7,544 bases of DNA from PWND01 sp964601515 (GTDB lineage: Bacteria > Bacteroidota > Bacteroidia > Bacteroidales > UBA7960): contig CAZRNU010000141.1 of assembly GCA_964601515.1 (NCBI GenBank), forward strand, positions 1 to 7,544, read 5' to 3'. The notes below the pieces were generated by a model that searched no databases, had not been told where the DNA came from, and saw only the letters and a program-made list of their open reading frames with translations. The position numbers were made by a program, and so were the translations under genes. Below are positions 1-6,024 of the stretch, piece by piece; position 1 is the stretch's first letter, and each line of letters opens with the position of its first letter.

Positions 1-100
1 GCCGAAGCCGTATGGGAACCTGGGCAGTAGCTTGTAGTCCTATTTTGAAAACCACCATCACGGTGGAAGGACTGCAACAACGCGGGTGCGAGTCTATGTT
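1..100 (+). pseudogene. Truncated C-terminal tail of a group II intron reverse transcriptase/maturase (probable)
   Basis: The plus-strand frame starting at base 3 is open to a TAA at 114-116. It reads SRMGTWAVACSPILKTT, followed by a stretch ending QQRGCESML. From memory this matches the maturase-end pattern of group II intron RTs (SR-x-G-x-W-x(2)-A-x-SPIL-x-TT-[IL]-T-x(5)-L-x(2)-RG). In such proteins this block is followed by a further short tail and then by intron RNA domains V and VI. Here the similarity stops at about base 98-100, and the last few codons (IHAP, stop) are simply the antisense of the carbonic anhydrase remnant at 102-385. The fragment is therefore probably a dead intron end whose 3' part was deleted. 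Its 5' side lies outside the window. The identification rests on about 30 residues and recalled family patterns, so it is probable rather than certain. Confidence 0.55.
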
Positions 101-101
101 A

Positions 102-385
102 ATCCATGCTCCCTAAATTGTCTTTAATCAAAACATTACCTGCAATCCGTATGCTAAAATATCCCCCAAGCCTTGTTCGAAGATTAATTCAGCCGAAGTT
201 CTGGAATCAATACAACTAAGAATTGTTGCAAACGGAAATTGTCCTTCTGAAGTTTGATTTACTTGTTTGAGCAGATTTCTATCGGTTTAAAGTTGTTTAT
301 TAAACGCAGGTTACCTTCTATAAAAAAACGCTTAAGCTTTTTGAGATGTTATTTTGTCTTGTGATTCTTTGGTATGTATCCACAT
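102..385 (-). pseudogene. Decayed 5' half of a beta-carbonic anhydrase gene
   Basis: Read on the minus strand from ATG at 385-383, this begins MWIHTKESQDKITSQKA, a typical start for Bacteroidetes beta-carbonic anhydrases. A second frame then gives RFFIEGNLRLINNFKP. The first frame resumes with RNLLKQVNQTSEGQFPFA and then TILSCIDSRTSAELIFEQG. A third frame gives SIRIAGNV and DNLGSMD, ending at about 102. At least three frameshifts are needed, and the first frame has stops at codons 18, 25, 33 and 86. The SCIDSR motif (zinc-ligand Cys58 and the Asp60-Arg62 dyad) is still readable. The second half, with the HxxC zinc ligands, is absent, because unrelated sequence begins at about 100. The ATG lies 6 bp after the Sua5 stop, so this was probably the last gene of the same operon. 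It cannot make a working enzyme as read. Confidence 0.85.
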
Positions 386-391
386 AAATCT

Positions 392-1354
392 TTAGTTTGT
401 TGAATTATTATATTGATATGCAGCTTTTTTTACCCTGTCCATTATCGCGATTCCCAGTCCTTTTTCTTCAACAGGTTCAATATAAATACTTTTCACACTT
501 TCATCTTCTTCCATTGTATGAAGTGAGGCAAACAGATTGGCGGAAATTTCAATTTTATTGCAGGTTTGAGAGGTGTATATAACTTTCGTGGCCGTGTAAT
601 CGGCATTATTATTTCTATGCAAAATCAGCCCGGAGAATTCGGGAAAATACCTTAATGGCTCATTTAAAATATAAAGAGGTTTTTTGGGTGAATAGTGGCT
701 TTTCAGCAAGCCCGGAGAAACTAATTTTTCAGGCCTGGTACTGTTGAAAATAAAAATATCCGGAAGAGCATTTTCAATATCTTCCAATGTAATAAAGCCC
801 GGACGTAATAAGCGACAGGTATCGCCTTCAATCGAAACAATTGTTGATTCTATTCCCACAGATGTATTGCCTCCATCCAACACATAATCGACATTGGGTA
901 ATTGTTTTTTTACATGATGTGCATTTACCGGACTAAGCTGTCCGAACTTATTTGCACTTGGTGCGGCTATCGGACAATTCGACTGTTTTATTAATTCAAG
1001 GGCAATGGAATTATTGGGCATGCGAATGCCTACTGTGTCGAGCCCGGAAGTAACAATATCCGGAACAATCGATGATTTGGGTAACACAATGGTCAAAGGT
1101 CCCGGCCAAAAATGCTTTGCTAAACGCATTACATTTTCACATATACCTGTTGATAAAATGTGAAGGTCCTCGAACGAAGCAATGTGCACAATCAATGGAT
1201 CGAATGATGGTCGCTCTTTTAATTCAAATATTTTAGCAACAGCAAAAGGGTTAAGTGCATTTGCACCTAACCCATATACTGTTTCAGTCGGAAAAGCCAC
1301 CAGCCCGCCATCTTTGATAATTTGAGCCGCCTGGCTAATGCTGTTATTTTTCAT
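392..1354 (-). CDS. Threonylcarbamoyl-AMP synthase, two-domain Sua5/YwlC type
   Basis: This cytosolic enzyme makes threonylcarbamoyl-AMP from L-threonine, ATP and bicarbonate, the first step of the t6A37 modification of ANN-decoding tRNAs. The 320-residue protein has an N-terminal YrdC domain with FPTETVYGLG at 21-30, KERPSFDPL at 46-54, SAN at 133-135 and GGNTSVGIESTIV at 161-173. The inter-domain linker SPGLLKSHYSP follows at 213-223, then a C-terminal Sua5 domain to residue 320. This is the long Sua5/YwlC form, not the short TsaC form. The start chosen is the ATG at 1354, just before the conserved KNNSISQAAQIIKDGG. The frame is open to an ATG at 1474, but that extra 40-residue segment is unlike the family and lies entirely within purE. 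The chosen start overlaps the end of purE by 11 bp, so the two are probably translationally coupled. Confidence 0.93.
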   Translation of the reverse strand: MKNNSISQAAQIIKDGGLVAFPTETVYGLGANALNPFAVAKIFELKERPSFDPLIVHIASFEDLHILSTGICENVMRLAKHFWPGPLTIVLPKSSIVPDIVTSGLDTVGIRMPNNSIALELIKQSNCPIAAPSANKFGQLSPVNAHHVKKQLPNVDYVLDGGNTSVGIESTIVSIEGDTCRLLRPGFITLEDIENALPDIFIFNSTRPEKLVSPGLLKSHYSPKKPLYILNEPLRYFPEFSGLILHRNNNADYTATKVIYTSQTCNKIEISANLFASLHTMEEDESVKSIYIEPVEEKGLGIAIMDRVKKAAYQYNNSTN

Positions 1355-1820
1355 TGACCAGATTATTATCGGCTTCTTCCAACTCTTTTCTCTTTTTGTC
1401 CTGAAAATCAATAATTTGTTTTTGAATTTCATGGTTAGATATGCCCAGTATTTTTGCAGCTGCCAGAGCTGCATTTTCGGGACTTAAAACGGTCATAGGA
1501 GCAACTCCCGATGGCATACGGATACTTGAATACAAATCGGCTCCACCAAATTTATCGCTATAGGGCGGACAGGCGATAACGGGACAGTACGTTTGAGCAT
1601 CGGTAAAGCCGCTTAACGCATTACTCATGCCGGCTATGGTTATAAAAACAACATTTTCCTTTTCATATTCCTTTATCAGATTATAACATTTTAATGGCAC
1701 TTTATGGGCCGAAGCTATTCTGGATACTGTTTTTATATCAAAACTTTCCAGCACGTTGCTTATTTGCTTAGCCCACTCAATGTCGGCTTTAGAACCCATT
1801 ATTATCACCACTTTGCTCAT
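1344..1820 (-). CDS. purE: Class II-like PurE, phosphoribosylaminoimidazole (AIR) carboxylase
   Basis: PurE proteins act in de novo purine synthesis, making CAIR from AIR or from N5-CAIR. This 158-residue protein has the family phosphate-binding start (VVIIMGSKAD, 4-13) and RMPSG at 101-105. Its details resemble the class II enzymes of Treponema denticola and animals: SAHK at 37-40 where class I has SAHR, ITIAGMSNALSGF at 60-72 instead of the class I AGAGGAAHLPG type, and IACPPYSDKFGGADLYSS at 82-99. Known class II enzymes carboxylate AIR directly with CO2 and need no PurK; using that reaction here is an inference. The C-terminal tail after about residue 127 is charged and probably helical. 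The ATG at 1820 overlaps the preceding DUF4914 gene by 32 bp, which is long for coupled genes. The next ATG would remove the first beta strand, so the upstream start is preferred. Confidence 0.88.
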   Translation of the reverse strand: MSKVVIIMGSKADIEWAKQISNVLESFDIKTVSRIASAHKVPLKCYNLIKEYEKENVVFITIAGMSNALSGFTDAQTYCPVIACPPYSDKFGGADLYSSIRMPSGVAPMTVLSPENAALAAAKILGISNHEIQKQIIDFQDKKRKELEEADNNLVNEK

Positions 1821-3744
1821 AGTCTTCTATTTTATTAAATGAATACTCATATTGGTAGCTCATTGGGATAATCTCATTGTATTCCTCAATGCTTGCATTT
1901 GACAAACAAGCATCAATTATTCGTTTGCCTGTATGTAATAAGTCTTCCTTTAAGTATTTTTGTAATTCTGTTCTGAAAAAATCACGAAGCATTTCGGCGC
2001 CGGCATCGTAACCCTCGAAACCAACTTCAGGTTGATTGTACACTTTCAAAAATCGCGAAGGAATTTTTGAACCTTCCAGGGTAAGGTAATTTAACTCATA
2101 ACCTAACAGCGGGCAGCGGGCGGCCTGATATTGATCGGTCTTCAGTTGGGCAGCACCTCTTCGTGTCAGGTACTCACGCATGAGAAGCTGCGGTTTGAAA
2201 CCAACCTGCCAAACTCCAATGTTTTGATTGGGAACCAGGGTGAAAGTTGTACGGGGCGTATCAATGATTTGTTTGAGCATCATATTGGCTTGAGGTACTC
2301 GTTTCCCGGTAGCGAAAGGCCAATAAGAACCAATACCTTCGCTTTCCATACCGCCCGAACTCACAATACTTGGGTTATTGTGACCCCGTGGCGCAACTAA
2401 ACGCCACAACCATGCCAATGCCGGGGGTAAAACATGAAACAACCCGATAATTCCGTATGAAGGGTTTTCTTTTGAGCAAACAGGAGTGCGTATCCCGAAA
2501 CTCCTGATGTCGACCGAAACAGGTCTGTTGACAACATTTGGTACCGTTTTTCGGGGTATAATAACCCTTGGATTGGGGCACGATTTTCCGGGTTCATCCT
2601 GTATATGATCCCAAATCAGAGCAGTTGACCCGGGAGTAGTTTCAATATTTAAAAACAATAGCGGAGAAGATGGATTAATCGTTGTTTTTTCCAAAGTTGG
2701 GTCATCACCATATTGTTTAACACTATCGACACGAACAAACCAGGCGTTTTCGGCATCTATAATACGGAGTTTTCCATCTTTTTTCTGTACCGAAGGATGA
2801 CAAAAAGCCATATCATCGGCCACAGCGTTGAACGAACAAAAACGGGGAATTGTAATAAACCTATCTTCTGAGGTTACCAGATTACGGCCTAATAGTACCC
2901 GTCCGTCAGATTCCCGCAGAATATGCTGGTGCATTTCACTTTTTCCTCCACCACTGGCACCTTCGTGCATGAATGTGGTTAAATTGTCGTAGGGGCTTAT
3001 TGATTGAACTGCCGAACAATGCGCAATTATCCAGTCTTCTTTTTCGGCATGGTTCAGCATAACACCGTAAAGACCTTTTTTTGCACTCGGCCCCGGATAT
3101 AAATTATAGGAATATAGCTCGTGAATTGATTCGGTGCGGTTATGGACAACCACCTGTTTCCCATTAAAATGGGTATGCCTGAATATGGGAGCCACAAATA
3201 TTACAGATTTCAGTTTTGCACCTATCTTTAATTCGTCAACCGCAACCATTTCCTGCAACATCGACAAACCCAATGCAAAGAATGCTGCATTGGCAGGAGC
3301 AATAGCAATACCTAAAGAGCCAATATTTTCTCTTCCGGCAAAATAGAAGAAAACCGCAAGGTCTTGTTTTTTCAGCCAATCGAAAGTTTCGGTTTGCAGA
3401 CCTGAAAATTCATACCCGTATTTATCAATAAAACGCTTTTTATCTGTTGGATTATTGTCGGCAATAACCATGGTATCAGGGTCTCTACGGCGCATGTATG
3501 CTTCGGTATAATTAGCCGAAATTCCATTTTTAACACGCTGTACAATTGCCTCTGTATAATTTCCTTTCCCTGGTACATCGTATTGCACTTCATATTGTAC
3601 ATTTTCTTTGCCGTTGGTGGCTGCATCTGCCAATTCTTCGGATGTATTGAACACTTTAAAACTCTTGCATTCAGTTAACAACTTAGCAATGTTTTCAGGA
3701 GGAATAATATTTTTCCCATTTAAAACAGTCAATAAATTACTCAT
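1789..3744 (-). CDS. PEP carboxykinase-like protein, DUF4914 type
   Basis: This 651-residue protein is a divergent relative of ATP-type phosphoenolpyruvate carboxykinase and is, I believe, what Pfam calls DUF4914. Landmarks appear in PEPCK order. RRRDPDTMVIAD at 85-96 sits where PEPCK has GRSPKDK. YPGPSAKKGLYGVM at 216-229 matches the YAGEMKKG block with its catalytic lysine. AHCSA at 241-245 matches MHCSAN with its metal-binding histidine. GASGGGKSE at 262-270 is the P-loop (GLSGTGKTT in PEPCK). The PEPCK kinase-2 GDDEHGW motif, with a metal-ligand Asp, is not obvious: the equivalent stretch is LLGRNLVTSED at 285-295. VGFKP near 514-518 may occupy the place of the PEPCK NTGW segment. It is also longer than ATP-PEPCK (about 540). 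It likely binds a nucleotide in the cytosol, but the substrate is unknown. The ATG overlaps the HAD gene stop as ATGA. Confidence 0.8.
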   Translation of the reverse strand: MSNLLTVLNGKNIIPPENIAKLLTECKSFKVFNTSEELADAATNGKENVQYEVQYDVPGKGNYTEAIVQRVKNGISANYTEAYMRRRDPDTMVIADNNPTDKKRFIDKYGYEFSGLQTETFDWLKKQDLAVFFYFAGRENIGSLGIAIAPANAAFFALGLSMLQEMVAVDELKIGAKLKSVIFVAPIFRHTHFNGKQVVVHNRTESIHELYSYNLYPGPSAKKGLYGVMLNHAEKEDWIIAHCSAVQSISPYDNLTTFMHEGASGGGKSEMHQHILRESDGRVLLGRNLVTSEDRFITIPRFCSFNAVADDMAFCHPSVQKKDGKLRIIDAENAWFVRVDSVKQYGDDPTLEKTTINPSSPLLFLNIETTPGSTALIWDHIQDEPGKSCPNPRVIIPRKTVPNVVNRPVSVDIRSFGIRTPVCSKENPSYGIIGLFHVLPPALAWLWRLVAPRGHNNPSIVSSGGMESEGIGSYWPFATGKRVPQANMMLKQIIDTPRTTFTLVPNQNIGVWQVGFKPQLLMREYLTRRGAAQLKTDQYQAARCPLLGYELNYLTLEGSKIPSRFLKVYNQPEVGFEGYDAGAEMLRDFFRTELQKYLKEDLLHTGKRIIDACLSNASIEEYNEIIPMSYQYEYSFNKIEDYEQSGDNNGF

Positions 3745-4286
3745 ATCTGATTATTTTTTAAAATTATATGCTTTGAAGCTTCTAAAAGATTAGAACAAAT
3801 AACAGTCTCTTTGTTTATTTCATTCTGATGTTTTTTACCATGACCGGTTAACAAATAAATTGGTGTAATTCCGGCATTTAATCCACACTGAATGTCTGAA
3901 GGATGGTCGCCAATAATAAAAGAACGACTTAAATCAATATTGTACAATAGGTTAGCCTTGTCAATAAAATACGTTCTGGGTTTCTTACATTCACAATTAT
4001 CCTCTGTATTATGCGGACAACAAAAAGTATCAGAAATAACTATATCCTGCTCTTTCAATTTTTTTATGATGTGTTTGTTTACCTCTGAAACCTCCTTTTC
4101 TGTGGTAATTCCTTTGGCTATACCTGATTGGTTAGTAATAATGAACAATAAAAAATGCTCCAGTAATAATGATAATGCTTCAAAAGTAAACGAATAAAAG
4201 CTTACTTCAGATGAATGTTTAATATAACCTACATCATCAATCAATGTTCCGTCTCTGTCTAAAAAAACCGCAGGATGCTTAGCCAT
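3741..4286 (-). CDS. gmhB: HAD-IIIA phosphatase, GmhB-like (heptose bisphosphate phosphatase family)
   Basis: GmhB removes the 7-phosphate of D-glycero-D-manno-heptose 1,7-bisphosphate in LPS-core or S-layer sugar synthesis. Close relatives act on histidinol phosphate, so the substrate here is not proven. The 181-residue length fits the family. Visible motifs are the nucleophile and acid/base aspartates in LDRDGT (D10, D12), motif II ITNQSGIAKG at 50-59, the zinc loop C-x-H-x5-C-x-C (C90, H92, C98, C100), the motif III lysine in CKKPR (about K101/K102), and the magnesium site GDHPSD (D127, D131). It is the first gene of the operon, about 20 bp after the best promoter match. Its stop shares ATGA with the next start. 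Composition is more AT-rich than the genes after it (15/60 GC at 4021-4080 versus 28-29/60 in sampled DUF4914 lines), perhaps because it joined the operon later. Confidence 0.8.
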   Translation of the reverse strand: MAKHPAVFLDRDGTLIDDVGYIKHSSEVSFYSFTFEALSLLLEHFLLFIITNQSGIAKGITTEKEVSEVNKHIIKKLKEQDIVISDTFCCPHNTEDNCECKKPRTYFIDKANLLYNIDLSRSFIIGDHPSDIQCGLNAGITPIYLLTGHGKKHQNEINKETVICSNLLEASKHIILKNNQI

Positions 4287-4306
4287 TGCTTCAATTATTT
4301 CATTGG

Positions 4307-4337
4307 CAAAGATAATACTTTTTACTTAATAAATAAA
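4307..4337 (-). promoter_or_regulatory. Bacteroidetes-type promoter for the HAD-DUF4914-purE-Sua5 operon
   Basis: On the minus strand TTTA (4337-4334) is followed after 19 bases by TATCTTTG (4314-4307). This matches the Bacteroidetes primary sigma consensus TTTG-N19-21-TAnnTTTG in the -7 box and in three of four bases of the -33 box. Transcription would start near 4300 and give a short leader of roughly 15 bases before the ATG at 4286. No strong Shine-Dalgarno is visible, which is usual in this phylum. No comparable promoter was noticed between the operon genes. Confidence 0.6.
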
Positions 4338-4361
4338 GTGCTACTTAATTTTATTTTTGGA

Positions 4362-4613
4362 TTAATAAGATGGAGGAGATTGCACCCAAATAATTTCGCT
4401 TACACCATCGAAGTAATTAATGGCATTAAACTGAGATTTAGCATTAAAGTAGATATTATCACCGGGCTTAAGAACAAAACTTTTTCCGTCCAAATCAAAC
4501 CGCACTTCGCCTGAAAGTACATAAGAGAATATCTGACCAAAGGTGTATATAACAATTGAAAAGGATTGTTTACCAGAATTACGGGGAAAATTAGTGCACT
4601 TACAATCCTTCAA
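4362..4613 (-). pseudogene. Cupin-domain gene remnant (C-terminal part)
   Basis: The open frame contains a cupin half-barrel pattern: QIFSYVLSGEVRFDLDGKS, then LKPGDNIYFNA, and a C-terminal WVQSPPSY. This is the kind of end seen in stand-alone cupins and in XRE regulators with a cupin sensor domain. There is no ATG anywhere in the frame. A TGA precedes its first TTG, and the IS terminal repeat begins two bases after that stop codon. The usual metal-binding His/Glu positions are not apparent (GQIFSYVL where H-x-H-x(3)-E-x-x-YVL is typical, and QFNAIN where a His is usual). No matching N-terminal half is seen to the right of the IS. I read it as a broken, eroding gene; the parent family is recognised only at domain level. 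Confidence 0.6.
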
Positions 4614-4614
4614 T

Positions 4615-4628
4615 CATTAGTGTCCCGT
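4615..4628 (+). repeat. Left terminal inverted repeat of the IS
   Basis: CATTAGTGTCCCGT matches the inverted right end at 13 of 14 positions, and similarity continues as an A-rich run with a one-base offset. It overlaps a small stem-loop (GTCCCG at 4622-4627 with CGGGAC at 4635-4640, 7-base loop) that lies just after the transposase stop. There is no T-run on the minus strand after the stem, so this is not an obvious intrinsic terminator. Confidence 0.8.
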
Positions 4629-4650
4629 TAAAATCGGGACGAGTTAATAA

Positions 4651-5814
4651 TTAATCAAACAACCCCGGAATAAGGGGATTAAATTGATCTTTGACATCAT
4701 TGAAATTAGTCTTATCAAACAGATCTTGTAAAGGTGTTTTGTCTGTCAGTGAGATGCTCAGAATCTGCAAGACCTCATAGGTCGAACGTTTCAGTTGCAT
4801 ATCATGTTGGACAATAGCCACCAGACAGTAAGTGATGATAGCTACACTAATCTGTATTCGAACTGCGTTTTCAGTGGTACCCCAGAATTTCTTTATCTTC
4901 AGGTGCTGCTTCAACCATTTGAAGAACAGCTCAATGAGCCACCTCTTTTTATAAAGGTTGGCAACATCGAGTGCAGACAAATGCTTGGCGTTTGTTAGGA
5001 AAGTGAACTCACGTTCATTTTCTTCATCATAGAAACCGATGATCCTAAAGGATTCAGGATACTTCTTTTCAGATAAATATCCAGTTAGTTTCACTTCTGC
5101 ATCAGTAAGGATATTCTTCGGCATTCTACGTTTCCACTTGATTGTCTTATACTTCAGATTTGTTTTAGCTCTGACCACGTAAAAGGACTCTGTAAGATGT
5201 ATCTTATAAAGTTCTCTAAACGAGTCATAAGCCCTATCGAATATATAGTAAGCATTTGGTTCATAATGGATTGTAGACATTGCTGTAGAATCGTGCTTGG
5301 ATGCTGTAGTTACTGTATAAAAGGCTGGAACCTGAGCTTCAATGTCGTAAAGGACATGAGCTTTGACCCCGCCTTTCTTCTTGCGAAACTTAGCCCAAGG
5401 GAATGTAGCCAAACACAAAGGAATCGTAGTTGAATCAAAAGCATACTTTCTTCCTGGAATATTCATAATGTTGGTTGTGCGTTTCTCGCAAGCTTCCTTC
5501 ATCATGTAGAAGGCAAAATCTTCGAAGATTCTGTAGTCTCGATTCTGATTGGCTGATGCAAGTGTGGTCTTGGCAATGGGTTCACGACCTAATCCCAAAT
5601 GATAACGCTTTCCTTGATGAGCTTCCAGCGCAACAATCAAGTCACGAAGACTTTCACGGTTACTGAGTTGGCCGAACATCATTGCAAGCAGTTGGTTCCA
5701 ACAGGTGAAATGCTTCACATATCGGTTACCATCGTATTGGTCTACGAGTCTTCTGAACTTATCATTGTTCAAAAATTCTACTAGCTGGGCGAAAACGTAT
5801 TTGTCTTGATTCAT
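4651..5814 (-). CDS. IS4-family DDE transposase with DUF4372 N-terminal domain
   Basis: This transposase cuts and joins the element's ends. The 387-residue protein has an N-terminal region of the DUF4372 type (about 1-75: MNQDKYVFAQLVEFL, then KHFTCWNQLLAMMFGQLS) and an RNase H-like DDE domain. The catalytic residues are D127 in AFDSTT, D193 in YIFDRAYD and E295. E295 sits in the IS4 Y-(2)-R-(3)-E-(6)-K signature, read as Y288, R291, E295 and K302. The insertion between the second Asp and the Glu is rich in beta strand and lysine, as in other IS4 transposases. The frame is complete, with no stop or shift. The ATG at 5814 is preceded two bases upstream by a 6-bp hairpin, which could limit translation. 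Confidence 0.93.
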   Translation of the reverse strand: MNQDKYVFAQLVEFLNNDKFRRLVDQYDGNRYVKHFTCWNQLLAMMFGQLSNRESLRDLIVALEAHQGKRYHLGLGREPIAKTTLASANQNRDYRIFEDFAFYMMKEACEKRTTNIMNIPGRKYAFDSTTIPLCLATFPWAKFRKKKGGVKAHVLYDIEAQVPAFYTVTTASKHDSTAMSTIHYEPNAYYIFDRAYDSFRELYKIHLTESFYVVRAKTNLKYKTIKWKRRMPKNILTDAEVKLTGYLSEKKYPESFRIIGFYDEENEREFTFLTNAKHLSALDVANLYKKRWLIELFFKWLKQHLKIKKFWGTTENAVRIQISVAIITYCLVAIVQHDMQLKRSTYEVLQILSISLTDKTPLQDLFDKTNFNDVKDQFNPLIPGLFD

Positions 5815-5816
5815 TT

Positions 5817-5857
5817 GAGGTCATTTTTTCGACCTCAAAATTACGATTTCAAATCGT
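5817..5857 (-). promoter_or_regulatory. Tandem hairpins in the transposase leader
   Basis: Two inverted repeats lie just upstream of the transposase ATG. GAGGTC (5817-5822) pairs with GACCTC (5831-5836) across an 8-base loop. ACGATTT (5843-5849) and AAATCGT (5851-5857) form a perfect palindrome around a single base. The first would place the ribosome-binding region in a stem two bases from the start codon. Such structures in other IS elements reduce transposase made from outside read-through transcripts. The palindrome could alternatively be a transposase or repressor site. The structures are seen in the sequence; the role is inferred. Confidence 0.4.
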
Positions 5858-5924
5858 CGCGCATAGAAATCTGTATCTAAGAGACTATATTTCAATTATT
5901 TCAAAGAACTATTTATCCTCTTTT

Positions 5925-5938
5925 ACGGGACAGTAATG
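5925..5938 (+). repeat. Right terminal inverted repeat of the IS
   Basis: ACGGGACAGTAATG is the reverse complement of the left end apart from one base. Together with the left repeat it delimits the element. Confidence 0.8.
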
Positions 5939-5970
5939 TTAATAACTACTTTATTGATTAAAATAAATTA

Positions 5971-6004
5971 AAAAAAGAGATCATTTATAAAAATGACCTC
6001 TTTT
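5971..6004 (-). terminator. Intrinsic terminator after DUF1015
   Basis: On the minus strand AAAAGAGGTCATTT (6004-5991) can pair with AAATGATCTCTTTT (5986-5973). This gives a 14-bp stem with one G-U pair and a four-base loop, followed by more T and an AT-rich tail. It lies about 20 bp after the DUF1015 stop codon at 6025 and closes the serA-DUF1015 transcript before the IS. In the plus direction the G-U becomes an A-C mismatch, so any plus-strand activity would be weaker. Confidence 0.8.
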
Positions 6005-6024
6005 AGTTATATAAAATAAGTATT

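Larger units (their letters stand above)
4615..5938 (-). mobile_element. IS4-family insertion sequence (DUF4372-type transposase), about 1.3 kb
   Basis: A single transposase gene fills the element. The ends are inverted repeats: CATTAGTGTCCCGT at the left, and CATTACTGTCCCGT when the right end is read from outside inwards. If the element proper starts at TGTCCCGT it spans 4621-5932; including the matching CATTA it is 1324 bp. No direct repeat of four or more bases is shared by the two flanks under either boundary, so no target-site duplication is visible. The transposase points the same way as the neighbouring genes. The transposase frame is intact, so the element may still be active. Confidence 0.85.

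Noticed and set aside
322..346. AAAAGCTTAAGCG-T-run palindrome as a terminator after Sua5
   Set aside because: The palindrome has no proper loop and lies inside the carbonic anhydrase reading region, where it coincides with a frameshift site.
648..1070. Recurrent CCCGGA/TCCGGA words
   Set aside because: They sit at coding positions for Pro-Gly and Ser-Gly and similar pairs in Sua5, with irregular spacing; this is codon preference, not a repeat array.
1355..1474. Longer N-terminus of Sua5 starting at 1474
   Set aside because: The extra 40 residues are unlike the family and are the shifted frame of the purE coding region; the ATG at 1354 precedes the conserved start.
2131..2400. Plus-strand open frame opposite DUF4914
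   Set aside because: It lies wholly antisense to a well-supported gene, has no recognisable domain, and is what a GC-richer coding region often leaves on the other strand.
1789..3744. Ordinary phosphoenolpyruvate carboxykinase (pckA/pckG)
   Set aside because: The length and the lack of a GDDEHGW-like motif do not fit either canonical PEPCK class, so only a PEPCK-like call is made.
4275..4514. Plus-strand open frame between the HAD gene and the cupin remnant
   Set aside because: It overlaps the HAD start, the promoter and the cupin core on the opposite strand, and shows no domain.
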